Assembly (NCBI GenBank): GCA_002239025.1
Contig: MPNM01000007.1
Location: 1-64,000, forward strand
DNA length: 64,000 nt
Origin: Chloroflexi bacterium bin125
GTDB taxonomy: Bacteria; Chloroflexota; Dehalococcoidia; Bin125
Direction: 5' to 3'
Position 1 is the stretch's first letter, and every line of letters begins with the position of its first letter. The notes under the pieces are model-generated. The model searched no databases and was not told the origin of the DNA. It was given only the letters and a program-made list of their open reading frames with translations. Made by a program: the position numbers and the translations under genes. Below, one piece after another: positions 17,518-26,789 of this stretch.

Positions 17518-17760
17518 ATGGCCAGACGACGAGTCCGGTTCACGTTCGAGGGCGACTCAGTGACGGAGCCGGTGATTTACCTGGTCGGTCACGAGTTCGA
17601 CGTGGTGACCAACATCCGCATGGCCGATGTCGAGCACGACTTCGGTTGGGTCGTGCTTGAGGTCGACGGCGACCACGACGAGATCGACCGAGCGCTGGCG
17701 TGGGTGGCATCGAAGGGCGTCCGCGTCGACCCCGTAGCAGGCGATGTCGTCGAGAGTTAG
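17518..17760 (+). CDS. NIL-domain (ACT-like) small protein
   Basis: The 80-residue protein is a stand-alone NIL domain: RVRFTFEGDSVTEPVIYLVG, then FDVVTNIRMADVEHDFGWVVLEV and a terminal GVRVDPV strand. NIL domains close MetN transporters, where they bind methionine and regulate. It begins three bases after thrC, so both are almost surely one transcript. A role as methionine-responsive regulator or sulfur-transfer accessory is inferred from family and neighbour. Confidence 0.82.
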   Translation: MARRRVRFTFEGDSVTEPVIYLVGHEFDVVTNIRMADVEHDFGWVVLEVDGDHDEIDRALAWVASKGVRVDPVAGDVVES

Positions 17761-17783
17761 TCTGGGGCGAAATCTCCCCTTCT

Positions 17784-17822
17784 GGTCCCCTCTCCCTCTG
17801 GGAGAGGGTTAAGGTGAGGGCC
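17784..17822. repeat. Intergenic palindromic repeat, family A
   Basis: The segment GGTCCCCTCTCCCTCTGGGA continues as GAGGGTTAAGGTGAGGGCC. It forms a CCCTCTCCC/GGGAGAGGG hairpin and matches 58511-58549 almost base for base. It lies between the NIL gene and a Uma2 gene. Confidence 0.75.
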
Positions 17823-17863
17823 AGAGTGAGAGTTTCCCTTCCGGACCCGAGGAGCAAGCGGCG

Positions 17864-18424
17864 ATGGCGATCGAGACGATTCCCCATCTGGTCACAGCCG
17901 ACGAACTGTTGGAACTCTCGAGCGATGGTTTCTATGGCGAACTGATCCGAGGGGTACTCTGCGAATCTATGCCGCCCGGAGTAGACCACGCGCAGATCGC
18001 AGCAGAGTTTTGTGCAGAACTTCGTAACTTTGTGAAGTCGCGCCGATTGGGGCGTGTGCTGGCCGGCGATCCAGGCGTCAAAGTCGAGAGAGATCCAGAT
18101 ACCGTGCGCGCGCCGGATGTCGCATTCATCTCGGCAAGTCGACTACCACTGGATCAACGCAATCCGGGTTACTCCGAGGTCCTCCCCGAGTTGGTCGTTG
18201 AGGTGAAGTCTCCCAGCGACAGCCGTGATCAGGTCAACGACAAGGCCGAGATGTGGCTGCGCCATGGCGTCCTACTCGTCTGGGCAGCGTTCCCGGATGA
18301 ACGAACCGTCGAAGCGCATCATGCCGAACAGGGTGTTGTGATCTATCGAGCAGACGACGAACTCGACGGGATGGATGTCCTGCCCGGCTTCACCTGCGCG
18401 GTTGCTCCCCTGTTTGAGGCCTGA
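17864..18424 (+). CDS. Uma2-family endonuclease-like protein (DUF820)
   Basis: The 186-residue protein is a canonical Uma2 member: an N-terminal TADELLEL helix, a GELIRGVLCESMPPG strand, VRAPDVAFISASRLP and ELVVEVKSPSDSRDQV with the full E-x-K catalytic pair, ending LLVWAAFPDERTVE and a PGF turn. Unlike the copy at 15444 it keeps the Lys. Function is unknown for the family. A family A repeat sits just upstream. Confidence 0.85.
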   Translation: MAIETIPHLVTADELLELSSDGFYGELIRGVLCESMPPGVDHAQIAAEFCAELRNFVKSRRLGRVLAGDPGVKVERDPDTVRAPDVAFISASRLPLDQRNPGYSEVLPELVVEVKSPSDSRDQVNDKAEMWLRHGVLLVWAAFPDERTVEAHHAEQGVVIYRADDELDGMDVLPGFTCAVAPLFEA

Positions 18425-18464
18425 TCCCTGAGACATGCCGCCAGATCCTGTTTTCTGCCTCGTA

Positions 18465-18492
18465 TCCCGTCATACGCGCGCTTGTAGCGGGA
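18465..18492. repeat. Imperfect palindromic repeat (family E)
   Basis: TCCCG at 18465 and CGGGA at 18488 frame CATACGCGCG. It is a worn version of the perfect 9-bp hairpin with the CCGTCATACCCGCG core at 56432-56455. Confidence 0.4.
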
Positions 18493-18560
18493 ATCTCTCA
18501 TGTTCAAGTACATTCGCCAGTGCCGAGCCCAGGCCTAGCCTTGACTAGGGGGAGTACGCC

Positions 18561-19718
18561 ATGCCGGATCCATTTCAGATCGATATCCCCGACTCCGAGA
18601 TCGAGTACCTCAACCGGCGGCTCGCCGAGATACGTTGGCCTTCGGAGGTCACCGACTCCGGCTGGCAATACGGCTCGAACCTCGCCTACATCAAGGAGCT
18701 CTGCGAGTACTGGCGTACGTCATTCGACTGGCGTGCCCGCGAGGCCGAACTGAATGCGATGCCGCAATTCACGACTCAGGTTTCGGCGGACGGCGTTGAG
18801 GACTACACGGTTCACTTTGTGCTTCAGGAAGGCGTTGGGCCCAATCCGTTCCCAATCATCTTCACGCACGGCTGGCCGGGCTCGTTCTTTGAGGTATCGA
18901 AAGTCATCGGCCCGCTTACCGATCCTGCTGCGTACGGCGGCGATCCGGAGGACGCGTTTACGGTCGTCGCTCCATCTCTGCCGGGATTTGGATTCTCGGA
19001 GATTCCATCGGTTGGCGGTTTCGGTCATATGCGGGCGGCTCGGATGTGGGTGGCGTTGATGTCGGAGCTTGGCTTCGAGCGATACGGGGCGCAGGGTGGC
19101 GACGTGGGCGCCCGAGTCTCGGCGTTGACTGCCTATGGGGATCCCGAGCACTGCATTGGCGCGCAGATCAATATGCCAAACAGTCAGCCGCCGGAGGACC
19201 ATCCTGAGGAAAACTGGAACGACGAGGAACGAGCGGTCATGAACCGAATGCGGGAATGGCAATCTAAGGAAGCCGCTTACCAGTGGATTCAGGGCACACG
19301 ACCGCAGACGTTGTCCTATGGATTGACCGACTCGCCGGCGGGTCTGGCTGCCTGGATTGCAGAGAAATGGCGCACCTGGTCAGATTGCGACGGCGAGATC
19401 GAAACCCGCTTCAGCAAGGACGAGCTGCTGACCAACATCTCGATCTACTGGTTCACCCGGACGATTAACTCATCCACCCGTTACTACTACGAGCGTCGGC
19501 AGCACGATCAGGCCAACGCGCTGCCCGGTCCGTTGAAGACTCCGGCTGGATTCTCGGTGTTTCCAAAGGAGATATTCGGTCCGCCGAGGAGCTGGGTTGA
19601 GGCGGAGTACAACGTGACTCAATGGTCGGTGCATGATCGCGGTGGTCACTTCGCGGCGATGGAAGAGCCGGATTTGCTGGTTGGTGATATTCGGGAGTTC
19701 TTCCGTCCGTTGCGTTGA
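18561..19718 (+). CDS. Epoxide hydrolase family protein, copy 1
   Basis: The 385-residue protein has the N-terminal EHN domain (about 3-110) and an alpha/beta hydrolase core. HGWPGS is the oxyanion motif; the expected nucleophile is D181 in GGDVGA, where the family usually has GGDWG; the catalytic His is in RGGHFAAMEEPD. Such enzymes open epoxides to diols, in xenobiotic or terpenoid breakdown. It is a close paralogue of the next gene with the same length. The Trp-to-Val change beside the nucleophile may alter substrate or activity. Confidence 0.9.
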   Translation: MPDPFQIDIPDSEIEYLNRRLAEIRWPSEVTDSGWQYGSNLAYIKELCEYWRTSFDWRAREAELNAMPQFTTQVSADGVEDYTVHFVLQEGVGPNPFPIIFTHGWPGSFFEVSKVIGPLTDPAAYGGDPEDAFTVVAPSLPGFGFSEIPSVGGFGHMRAARMWVALMSELGFERYGAQGGDVGARVSALTAYGDPEHCIGAQINMPNSQPPEDHPEENWNDEERAVMNRMREWQSKEAAYQWIQGTRPQTLSYGLTDSPAGLAAWIAEKWRTWSDCDGEIETRFSKDELLTNISIYWFTRTINSSTRYYYERRQHDQANALPGPLKTPAGFSVFPKEIFGPPRSWVEAEYNVTQWSVHDRGGHFAAMEEPDLLVGDIREFFRPLR

Positions 19719-19743
19719 GAAGTGACGGTTGGGATCGTGGATC

Positions 19744-19850
19744 TCAGTCCCCGCTTTACGCGGGGACCTGTTCCCCCTCTTCTCAAGGTTGGATATTGAG
19801 TCGCGAGTAAGCGGAGACCTAGCGGGTCCCCGCGTAAAGCGGGGATTGGG
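19744..19850. repeat. MITE-like inverted repeat, family B, copy 1
   Basis: The left end CAGTCCCCGCTTTACGCGGG and the right end CCCCGCGTAAAGCGGGGA are inverted copies, each itself a hairpin, enclosing about 50 bases. The same layout recurs at 52999-53102. No coding frame is present: a non-autonomous palindromic element. Confidence 0.8.
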
Positions 19851-19952
19851 CAGAAGGGCGGGGATTGAGAATCACGGACAATTGAGCAGGCGTGCGATAC
19901 TGCGCGCGGATTACTTCAACGACAGACTCGCTCGTAGCGTGAGGATGACAAC

Positions 19953-21110
19953 ATGCCAGAACCATTCAAGATTTCCGTGCCCGACACCGAGATTCGCGAC
20001 CTGAAGCGCCGCCTGGCGCAGACTCGCTGGCCGTCGGAAGTGTCCGACTCGGGCTGGCAGTATGGGTCGAACTTGGCCTATATGAAGGAGCTCTGCGACT
20101 ACTGGCGCAGCTCGTATGACTGGAAGGTCCAGGAGACGTACCTGAACCGGATGCCTCAGTTCACGACCCAGGTATCGGCGGATGGCGTCGAGGACTACAC
20201 CGTTCACTATGTGCACCAGGAGGGCGTCGGCGACAATCCGTTGCCGCTGGTCTTCACGCACGGTTGGCCGGGAACGTTCTATGAGGTCTCGAAGATCATT
20301 GGCCCGCTAACCGATCCGGCGGCGCACGGCGGGGATCCGGCAGACGCGTTCACTGTGGTTGCGCCGTCGATTCCCGGGTATGGGTTCTCGCAGATTCCGA
20401 CCTCGGGCGGATTCGGTCAGAAGCGGACGGCGCTGCTCTGGGGCGCGCTGATGGACCAGCTCGGATACGAGAAGTACGGCGCACAGGGCGGCGACTGGGG
20501 CGCGATTGTGACGGCTCAGGTCGCCTATCAGCATCCCGACAACTGCATCGGCGCTCAGATCAACATGCCCATCGGTCGCCCTCCAACAGACAAGCCGCAG
20601 GAGGAGTGGACGGACGAAGAGAAGGCGGTCGGAGCGCAGGCAGCACACTGGCAGGCTCAGGAGACCGGCTACCAGGCGATCCAGGGCACGAAGCCGCAGA
20701 CGCTGTCATACGGCTTGACCGACTCACCCGCCGGCCTGGCGGCCTGGATCACCGAGAAGTGGCGCTCCTGGTCGGACTGTGACGGAGACATCGAGAAACG
20801 CTTCACCAAGGACGAAATCCTGACCAACATCTCGATCTACTGGTTCGGTCAGACAATCAACTCGTCTACTCGCTACTACTACGAGATGCGCCAGAACCAG
20901 CAGGAGAACTTCCTGCCGGGCCGGTTGGAAACGCCGACGGGCTTCTCGATCTTCCCGAAGGAGATCATCACGGCGCCGCGTAGCTGGTGTGAGCCGGGCT
21001 ACAACATCCAGCAGTGGTCGGTCCATGACAAGGGTGGCCACTTCGCGGCGCTCGAGGAGCCGGGGTTGCTGGTCCAGGATATCCGCGACTTCTTCCGCCC
21101 ACTCCGTTAA
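19953..21110 (+). CDS. Epoxide hydrolase family protein, copy 2
   Basis: This 385-residue paralogue of the preceding gene shares most of its length with it. It has the EHN N-terminal domain, HGWPGT, the canonical nucleophile motif GGDWGA (D181) and KGGHFAALEEPG with the catalytic His. Identical length and order show tandem duplication, now separated by a family B repeat. Start ATG 19953 matches the start of copy 1 (MP-PF-I). Substrate unknown. Confidence 0.92.
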   Translation: MPEPFKISVPDTEIRDLKRRLAQTRWPSEVSDSGWQYGSNLAYMKELCDYWRSSYDWKVQETYLNRMPQFTTQVSADGVEDYTVHYVHQEGVGDNPLPLVFTHGWPGTFYEVSKIIGPLTDPAAHGGDPADAFTVVAPSIPGYGFSQIPTSGGFGQKRTALLWGALMDQLGYEKYGAQGGDWGAIVTAQVAYQHPDNCIGAQINMPIGRPPTDKPQEEWTDEEKAVGAQAAHWQAQETGYQAIQGTKPQTLSYGLTDSPAGLAAWITEKWRSWSDCDGDIEKRFTKDEILTNISIYWFGQTINSSTRYYYEMRQNQQENFLPGRLETPTGFSIFPKEIITAPRSWCEPGYNIQQWSVHDKGGHFAALEEPGLLVQDIRDFFRPLR

Positions 21111-21137
21111 CGAACCGAGCGGTTGAACCGTTCCTTT

Positions 21138-21178
21138 CTCCCCCCTCTGGGGGGAGATGCCGAAGGCAGAGGGGGGCC
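21138..21178. repeat. Palindromic repeat, family C, copy 2
   Basis: CTCCCCCCTCTGGGGGGAG is followed by a TGCCGAAGGCA mini-hairpin and GAGGGGGG. Related copies occur at 14426 (reversed), 31546 and 32483. It lies between epoxide hydrolase genes and stretches the following frame upstream without being coding. Confidence 0.75.
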
Positions 21179-21197
21179 ACTGAGGACCGGACAAAAC

Positions 21198-22388
21198 ATG
21201 CAGCCATTCCAAATCCACGTGCCCGAAGCCGAAATCACGGAACTCCGCCGACGCCTCCGCGACACCCGTTGGCTGCCCGAAGTCCCCGACTCCGGGTGGC
21301 TCTACGGAATCGATCTCGCCTTCACGCAGGACCTGGCGGCCTATTGGGCTGACGAGTTTGACTGGCGTGCAATCGAGTCGCAGTTGAACGGATTTCCTCA
21401 GTTCAAGACATCGTTGACGGCGTGGAATGACGAATCTCTAGGGATCCACTTCATTCATCGGCGTAGCTCGCGTGCAGACGCCCGTCCACTGATGATCCAG
21501 CATGGCTGGCCGTCCTCGGTGTATGACTTTCACAAGATCATTGACGAACTGGCCGAACCTTCTGATCCCAGTGCACCAGCGTTTCACGTGATTGCGCCGA
21601 CTCTGCCGGGATATGGCTGGTCGGACATTCCCAAACGAAGTGGTGTCGGTCCGTCCGCGATTGCGGATATGTGGGTCGAGTTGATGTCACGGCTGGGATA
21701 CGACGAGTTTCTCTATCACGGCGGTGACTGGGGCGCGTCTGTTGGTGGACAGCTCGCGCTGCGGCATCCGGAGCGGATTCTCCGGATTCACCTGACAGCG
21801 GGCGCGCTGCAACCAGGTGGTTCGGCGGCGCGACCGCAGACCGAGGAGGAGCAGCGCTTCGTCGTCGAGGAGCAGGAACCATACGTCCGCGACGACGCGG
21901 CGCATCGCGGTATCCACGGGACCAAGTTCCAGACGATGGCGTTTCACCTTGAGGACTCGCCGGTTGGTCTGATGGCCTGGATCGTGGACAAGTGGTGGCT
22001 GCTCGCCGACATCATGCGCGAGGATGAGCAACCTCGCGGTGGCGATCTGTATCGGCGGTTCAGCAAGGATGAGCTGCTGGCGACCGTTTCCATCTACTGG
22101 TTCACGCGGACGCAGTCGTCGGCGATGCGGATTTATCACGAGGCAATGCGACCGCCGGCGGAGACTGAGGCTGAAGTCGGTGGCCAGGTGCAACTCAGGG
22201 AGGGCCAGCGCGCAGAGATTCCGGCTGGATTCGCGAAGTTGAAGCGAGGCACGCCGTTGCCGCCACGATCGTGGTGTGAGCGTGCCTTCAACGTCGTTCA
22301 CTGGAGCGAATTCCCCGAAGGCGGACACTTCCCGGCGATGGAAGTGCCCGATCTGCTGCTCGACGACCTCAGACAGTTCTTCGCCTGA
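21198..22388 (+). CDS. Epoxide hydrolase family protein, copy 3
   Basis: The 396-residue protein starts at ATG 21198 (MQPFQIHVPEAEI, aligned with its paralogues); earlier in-frame codons come from the repeat. It keeps EHN, QHGWPSS, nucleophile D177 in GGDWGA, and EGGHFPAMEVPD with the catalytic His. It is more divergent than copies 1 and 2 and has a longer lid. Its TGA overlaps the ATG of the next gene (TGATG), implying coupled translation. Confidence 0.92.
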   Translation: MQPFQIHVPEAEITELRRRLRDTRWLPEVPDSGWLYGIDLAFTQDLAAYWADEFDWRAIESQLNGFPQFKTSLTAWNDESLGIHFIHRRSSRADARPLMIQHGWPSSVYDFHKIIDELAEPSDPSAPAFHVIAPTLPGYGWSDIPKRSGVGPSAIADMWVELMSRLGYDEFLYHGGDWGASVGGQLALRHPERILRIHLTAGALQPGGSAARPQTEEEQRFVVEEQEPYVRDDAAHRGIHGTKFQTMAFHLEDSPVGLMAWIVDKWWLLADIMREDEQPRGGDLYRRFSKDELLATVSIYWFTRTQSSAMRIYHEAMRPPAETEAEVGGQVQLREGQRAEIPAGFAKLKRGTPLPPRSWCERAFNVVHWSEFPEGGHFPAMEVPDLLLDDLRQFFA

Positions 22389-23452
22389 TGCCGGTCGTCC
22401 GACACCATCTGCGGTGTCTGGATTGCAAGGCCGAAGCGCCGGCGTCGCTGCAGCTGTCTTGCGGCGAATGTGGTGGTTTGTTCGAGATCGACTATCCCCG
22501 ACTGCCCGAAGGTGGCATGCGCTTGCCGTTGAACGAACTGCCGCTGGGTCAGGGTGGAACTCCGACGATCAGTTTCGACTGGCCCGAGGCGAGGCGCTTG
22601 CGGTTGGAGCTCAAGTTGGAGTTCCTGTCGCCGACCGGGTCGTTCAAAGATCGCGGCGCGGCGATGCTGGTCTCGGCCGCCTGGAGCGCGAACACTGCAG
22701 CGTTCGTTGAAGACTCTTCAGGCAACGCCGGCGCGGCGTTGGCCGCCTATGCGGCTGCCGCGCGGATGTCGGCTGAGATCTTCGTACCGGCGAACGCGCC
22801 GGAAGTGAAGCAATCGCAGATCAGCGTGGTTGGCGGCAACATTCATCCAGTCGACGGTGATCGCGAGGCGGTCGCGGCCGCCGCCCAGCAGTTTGCGCGA
22901 GACCAGGACATTCCGTACCTCTCGCACAACCGCAGTCCTTACTTCAGCGAGGGCATGAAGCCAGCTGCCGCAGAGATCGCCGAGCACGGTCTGCCTGATG
23001 CGATCGTCTTGCCGGTTGGCAACGGCTCGTTGTTGATCGGGTTGTATCGCGGCTTTCAGGAGCTGATTCAGCTTGAACAGATCGATCGGATGCCGCGCCT
23101 GTACGGTATTCAGGCCATGAATGTCAGCCCGCTGGCATCGGCGTTCCGCAACCATGAACCGCCAGAGACACAACAGACGATTGCGGATGGCATCGCCGTC
23201 GCGCAGCCGCCGAGACTCGCGCAGATGCTGGAGGCGTTGCGCGGGAGCGGAGGCGCAGCGGGCGTCGTCTCGGAGATGGAGATTGAAGCTGCGCGGCAGA
23301 CAATCGCAGAACGCGGGTTGTTCGTGGAGCCGACATCGGCGGTGCCGCTGGCAGCACTGGTGCGTCTGGTGGAGCGCCGGATGATCGCAGAGGATCAGCG
23401 AGTGCTGATTCCGTTGACGGGATCGGGAATGAAGAGTCCGACGATACGCTGA
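22388..23452 (+). CDS. Threonine synthase-like PLP enzyme
   Basis: The 354-residue protein has an N-terminal zinc ribbon (C10, C13, C25, C28) and a fold-type II PLP domain with SPTGSFKDRG (PLP Lys 87) and a Gly-rich VGNGSLLIG loop. It is shorter than the thrC at 16265 and clearly a different subgroup, so it may be a threonine synthase paralogue with another substrate. Translation is coupled to the upstream epoxide hydrolase; the reason is not evident. resB starts six bases later. Confidence 0.85.
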   Translation: MPVVRHHLRCLDCKAEAPASLQLSCGECGGLFEIDYPRLPEGGMRLPLNELPLGQGGTPTISFDWPEARRLRLELKLEFLSPTGSFKDRGAAMLVSAAWSANTAAFVEDSSGNAGAALAAYAAAARMSAEIFVPANAPEVKQSQISVVGGNIHPVDGDREAVAAAAQQFARDQDIPYLSHNRSPYFSEGMKPAAAEIAEHGLPDAIVLPVGNGSLLIGLYRGFQELIQLEQIDRMPRLYGIQAMNVSPLASAFRNHEPPETQQTIADGIAVAQPPRLAQMLEALRGSGGAAGVVSEMEIEAARQTIAERGLFVEPTSAVPLAALVRLVERRMIAEDQRVLIPLTGSGMKSPTIR

Positions 23453-23457
23453 CGGTT

Positions 23458-25638
23458 ATGCGGCGTGATACTTGGCCTGACCCGGCTCTGTGGATTTGGC
23501 GTCGGCTGACGTCGGTCAAGTGGGCGATTGGCTTGATCCTGGCGGCGGCGTTGTTTTCGGCGGTCGGAGTGGTGATTCCCCAGGTGCCGCCTCAGTTGGC
23601 GGACATCCCCGAGCAGGTCGAGGAGCACATCGAGCTGCAGCGTCCAACCTGGGGCTGGTTCACCGATGTGCTGGCCGAGTTCCCCTGGTTCTATGAGACC
23701 AACGGCGGGGTCTTCAACCTCTACAAGCAGCCCTACTGGTACGCGGTCGTGGCGATGGTCGCGCTGGCGATCTCGGTCTGCACGGTCAGCCGGGCGCCAC
23801 CGATCTGGCGGACGGTGCGCAAGCCGCCGAAGCGGGTCAATGCTGCGTACTTTGATCGGGCGCGGCATCGGGCCTCTGCGATGTTGGATGCAGGGGTCGA
23901 AGCGGAGACCGCTCAAGCGCAGGTGGTTGGACGGTTGCGGGCGGCGCGGTATCGCGTGGAAGAGGTCGATTCCGGCGACGGCGAGGTGATGCTGTTCGCC
24001 GACCGCTTCGGCTGGGCCCAGCTTGCGACGTTTGTGACGCACCTGGCCTTGTTGTTGTTGCTGGGCGCGACCCTGGTGACGAAGTTTGGCGGCGAGGAGT
24101 ACCAGTTCTGGGTGGCTGAGGGCGAGTCGCACATCCTGTTTCCACCAGGTGACGACCGGGCGCAGGTGCAGATCATCGTGGATGACGCAGTGGCGCGTTT
24201 TGCCGACGACGGGCAGGCGCTGGACTTTCGCAGCCTGGTCCGCGTCGCCGAAGCGGGCTCGGAAGTTGGCGGTGGCGAAGTGACGGTCAATGGTCCTGTC
24301 CATGCAGCCGGGTATCGGGTGCATCAGGCCGCGTATTGGGAGCACGGAGCCGAGCTGCGGGTCTTTGATCATTCCTCGGGCCAGTTGCTGTATGCCGAGA
24401 CGCACTTTCTCGATGAACAGATCGTCGGTCCGCGGATTCGGGTCGAGCGCGGTGGTGCGGCGGTTTCGGAGGAAGTGATTTCGTTGGAGCATGCCGTCGC
24501 GGATGAGATGGTTGATCCGGAATCGGAAGACCAACGGCTATCTGGCTACACCCTGATTCCCCTCGACCAGCAGCGCTCACTCGCCGTGGTGATGGTGCCG
24601 TCGACGGATGGCTTTGAGTTCTGGTATCGCGTAATGCCGACGCCCGCAGATGCGTTTGGGCTGACGTTCGATGAACTCGGCGTCGGTCAAGCTGCCCCCC
24701 TGGCGCCTCGGGTCGAGATCACGACGGAGGACGAGCCTTACTTCGAAGGTGTGCTCTCGCTGGACCAGTTGCAGGGCGAGGCAATGCTGGCCGCGTTGCC
24801 GCTGGGTGACGGTGAGGTGTTGCTGGTCGGGTTCCGGGACGCAGACTCGGCCGACGGCTTTTTCTATTACTCGCCTGAGCGTGAAGAGGACCGAGGACTG
24901 CTGGCCGAGGGCGCGACGGTCGATCTGACTGACGGATTCAGCTTGACCTACCACGGCGCAGAGCCGGATTCCTCGCAACAAGGATCACTTGAGGTTGGAG
25001 AAACGCGGGCGATTGGTTCAATTGAGCTGACGTGGCTGGGCGCGGAATCGGTGTTCTATGAGGTCGCGGCCGACATCCCCGGCGCGAGCGGAGAGGCGCT
25101 GATCGCGCTCGAGCGGTTTGGTCAGGCGCGAACGGCGGAGACGTTTGATGCGCTGGGCGGCGAGAGCGTTCGTCTGGCCGTGGGAGCAACGAATGACTCT
25201 TCTGCGGGAGGACAGGTCGGACGGCCGTCGCGGATGATACTGGGATTGGGTGGCGAAGCGGGGCGGATCGAGTTGGATGAGGGGCAGGAGATTGTGCAAA
25301 GCGGGATGCGGTATCAGTTTGCCGGACCTCGGGAATTCACGGGACTCAACGTGCGCCGCGATCCAGGTGGGACGGCGTTCTGGGTGGGGATTGGATTGGG
25401 GATTGTGGGAATGTCGATGACGTTCTTTGCGCCTCGGCGTCGGGTCTGGGCTCGGGTAACGGCGGATCGAGTACAACTGGCCGGACAGGCGGGTCACGGT
25501 GTTGACCTGACCTCTGAATTGGAGCGGCTGGTCGCTGGCGAGACTGAGTCGCAGGGTCGGCGTTGGCGATTCAGACGACGCGGATTGTTCGGCGGCGATT
25601 ACGCTCAGGGTGAGGACGGGAGGCGTGACGATGATTGA
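23458..25638 (+). CDS. resB: Cytochrome c biogenesis protein ResB
   Basis: The 726-residue membrane protein has the ResB pattern: a first helix (residues 14-40, SVKWAIGLILAAALFSAVGV), a NLYKQPYWYAVV second helix, a third helix (FVTHLALLLLLGATLV), a very large extracytoplasmic domain and a final helix near 635 (AFWVGIGLGIVGMSMTFF). ResB with ResC/CcsA delivers heme to apocytochrome c; ccsA is not in the window. It would serve the cytochrome c at 45.6 kb. The end overlaps lgt by eight bases. Confidence 0.88.
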   Translation: MRRDTWPDPALWIWRRLTSVKWAIGLILAAALFSAVGVVIPQVPPQLADIPEQVEEHIELQRPTWGWFTDVLAEFPWFYETNGGVFNLYKQPYWYAVVAMVALAISVCTVSRAPPIWRTVRKPPKRVNAAYFDRARHRASAMLDAGVEAETAQAQVVGRLRAARYRVEEVDSGDGEVMLFADRFGWAQLATFVTHLALLLLLGATLVTKFGGEEYQFWVAEGESHILFPPGDDRAQVQIIVDDAVARFADDGQALDFRSLVRVAEAGSEVGGGEVTVNGPVHAAGYRVHQAAYWEHGAELRVFDHSSGQLLYAETHFLDEQIVGPRIRVERGGAAVSEEVISLEHAVADEMVDPESEDQRLSGYTLIPLDQQRSLAVVMVPSTDGFEFWYRVMPTPADAFGLTFDELGVGQAAPLAPRVEITTEDEPYFEGVLSLDQLQGEAMLAALPLGDGEVLLVGFRDADSADGFFYYSPEREEDRGLLAEGATVDLTDGFSLTYHGAEPDSSQQGSLEVGETRAIGSIELTWLGAESVFYEVAADIPGASGEALIALERFGQARTAETFDALGGESVRLAVGATNDSSAGGQVGRPSRMILGLGGEAGRIELDEGQEIVQSGMRYQFAGPREFTGLNVRRDPGGTAFWVGIGLGIVGMSMTFFAPRRRVWARVTADRVQLAGQAGHGVDLTSELERLVAGETESQGRRWRFRRRGLFGGDYAQGEDGRRDDD

Positions 25639-26557
25639 ACTGGTGGGGATTATCAACATCGGGATCAACCCGGTGCTGATCGACACAGGCGGATTCGAGC
25701 TCACCTGGCACGGACTGTTTACGGCACTTGGCATCGCGGCGGGCGTGTGGTTGGCAGTGCGACTGGCGCGCCGGGCGAAAATCTCCGAGGACGACGCGAT
25801 GTCGATCGCGGTGGTCTCGGTGTTATCGGGGATCATCGGTGCTCGATTGCTCTGGGTGATCGAGCACACAGATCAAATTGGCTCGGTGGGCGACATCTTT
25901 GCCCTGACCGATGGTGGGATCTCGATTTACGGGGCAATGATCGGCGGCGTGTTGGGCGGGTTCTTGTATGTCACGTTCTTCAAGCCAAACTTTCCCAAGT
26001 GGGTGGCGCTGGACGTTGCTGCTCCGGGGATGATCCTGGGTCAGGCGATTGGGCGATTCGGCGACTTTGTCAATGGCGAGCACTTCGCCAATGCGTCGGA
26101 GTTGCCCTGGGCGTTTCGCTACACACATCCGTTCACGGACGGTCCTTGGTCGGCGCCGGGAATCGATGGCTGGTTTCGCGGCTCTCGTGGATTCGATGGC
26201 GAGATGCCGGTCGCAGTACATCCGGTCGCGGGCGGCTACGAGCCAATCCTCGACTTCATGATCCTGGGCGGCCTGTTCCTGCTGCGTCGGATGGGTGTCG
26301 GCGCGGGCTGGGGATTCACGTTCTATGTGTTTTCGTATGCCGCAGTCCGAGGCTTGCTGTCGTTGCTGCGGACCGACGAGGCGGCGCTCGCCGGCGCGCT
26401 GTCGGTGCCGCAGTTGCTGGCGATTCTGACGGGCGTTGCAGCGATCTGGATGGCACTGCACCTGCGTCGTCACCGTCAGGCAGCAGTGCCGACTGGGAGC
26501 GAGTTGGAGCGTCACACGCATCGTGGCAGCCGTCGCGGAGGATTGGGTCGTGGCTGA
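25631..26557 (+). CDS. lgt: Prolipoprotein diacylglyceryl transferase
   Basis: The 308-residue membrane enzyme transfers diacylglycerol to the lipobox cysteine of lipoproteins. The signature GQAIGRFGDFVNGEHF is clear, with several membrane helices and a final basic tail. Start ATG 25631 is preferred because of GGGAGG upstream; an earlier in-frame start at 25610 lacks this. It overlaps resB by eight bases and the next small gene by eight bases, so the three form an operon. Partner lspA is at 13.9 kb; a probable substrate is the lipoprotein encoded at 35.6-38.5 kb. Confidence 0.93.
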   Translation: MIELVGIINIGINPVLIDTGGFELTWHGLFTALGIAAGVWLAVRLARRAKISEDDAMSIAVVSVLSGIIGARLLWVIEHTDQIGSVGDIFALTDGGISIYGAMIGGVLGGFLYVTFFKPNFPKWVALDVAAPGMILGQAIGRFGDFVNGEHFANASELPWAFRYTHPFTDGPWSAPGIDGWFRGSRGFDGEMPVAVHPVAGGYEPILDFMILGGLFLLRRMGVGAGWGFTFYVFSYAAVRGLLSLLRTDEAALAGALSVPQLLAILTGVAAIWMALHLRRHRQAAVPTGSELERHTHRGSRRGGLGRG

Positions 26558-26789
26558 GTCGCTGGAGCTGGTGCTCTGGGTCAAGGCCGATTGCAGCGCT
26601 TGCGAGCGCGCCCACGAGCTGATGTCGTCATTGTCGGCGGCGATGCTGTTTGAGTGGGAGTCGCGCAAAGGCGAATATCAAGACGCCGTGCCGGTCGTGG
26701 CGACATCGGAGGGTCAGGTGTTGGCAGAGGCGCCGATTGTCGTGGGGGAGCTGGTGGACGCGATCCTGGACCTCACTTCTCCAGATTGA
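26550..26789 (+). CDS. Small thioredoxin/glutaredoxin-like protein
   Basis: The 79-residue protein starts at GTG 26550, with GGAGG eight bases upstream, overlapping lgt. The N-terminal strand [20 protein letters not shown] has a C-x-x-C redox motif and the fold length of a glutaredoxin; a V-P-V-V strand and a terminal helix complete it, matching small COG0526/DUF836-type proteins. It may help reduce apocytochrome thiols next to ResB, or act elsewhere. Its 3' end overlaps the convergent cysH by 17 bases. Confidence 0.7.
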   Translation: MAESLELVLWVKADCSACERAHELMSSLSAAMLFEWESRKGEYQDAVPVVATSEGQVLAEAPIVVGELVDAILDLTSPD

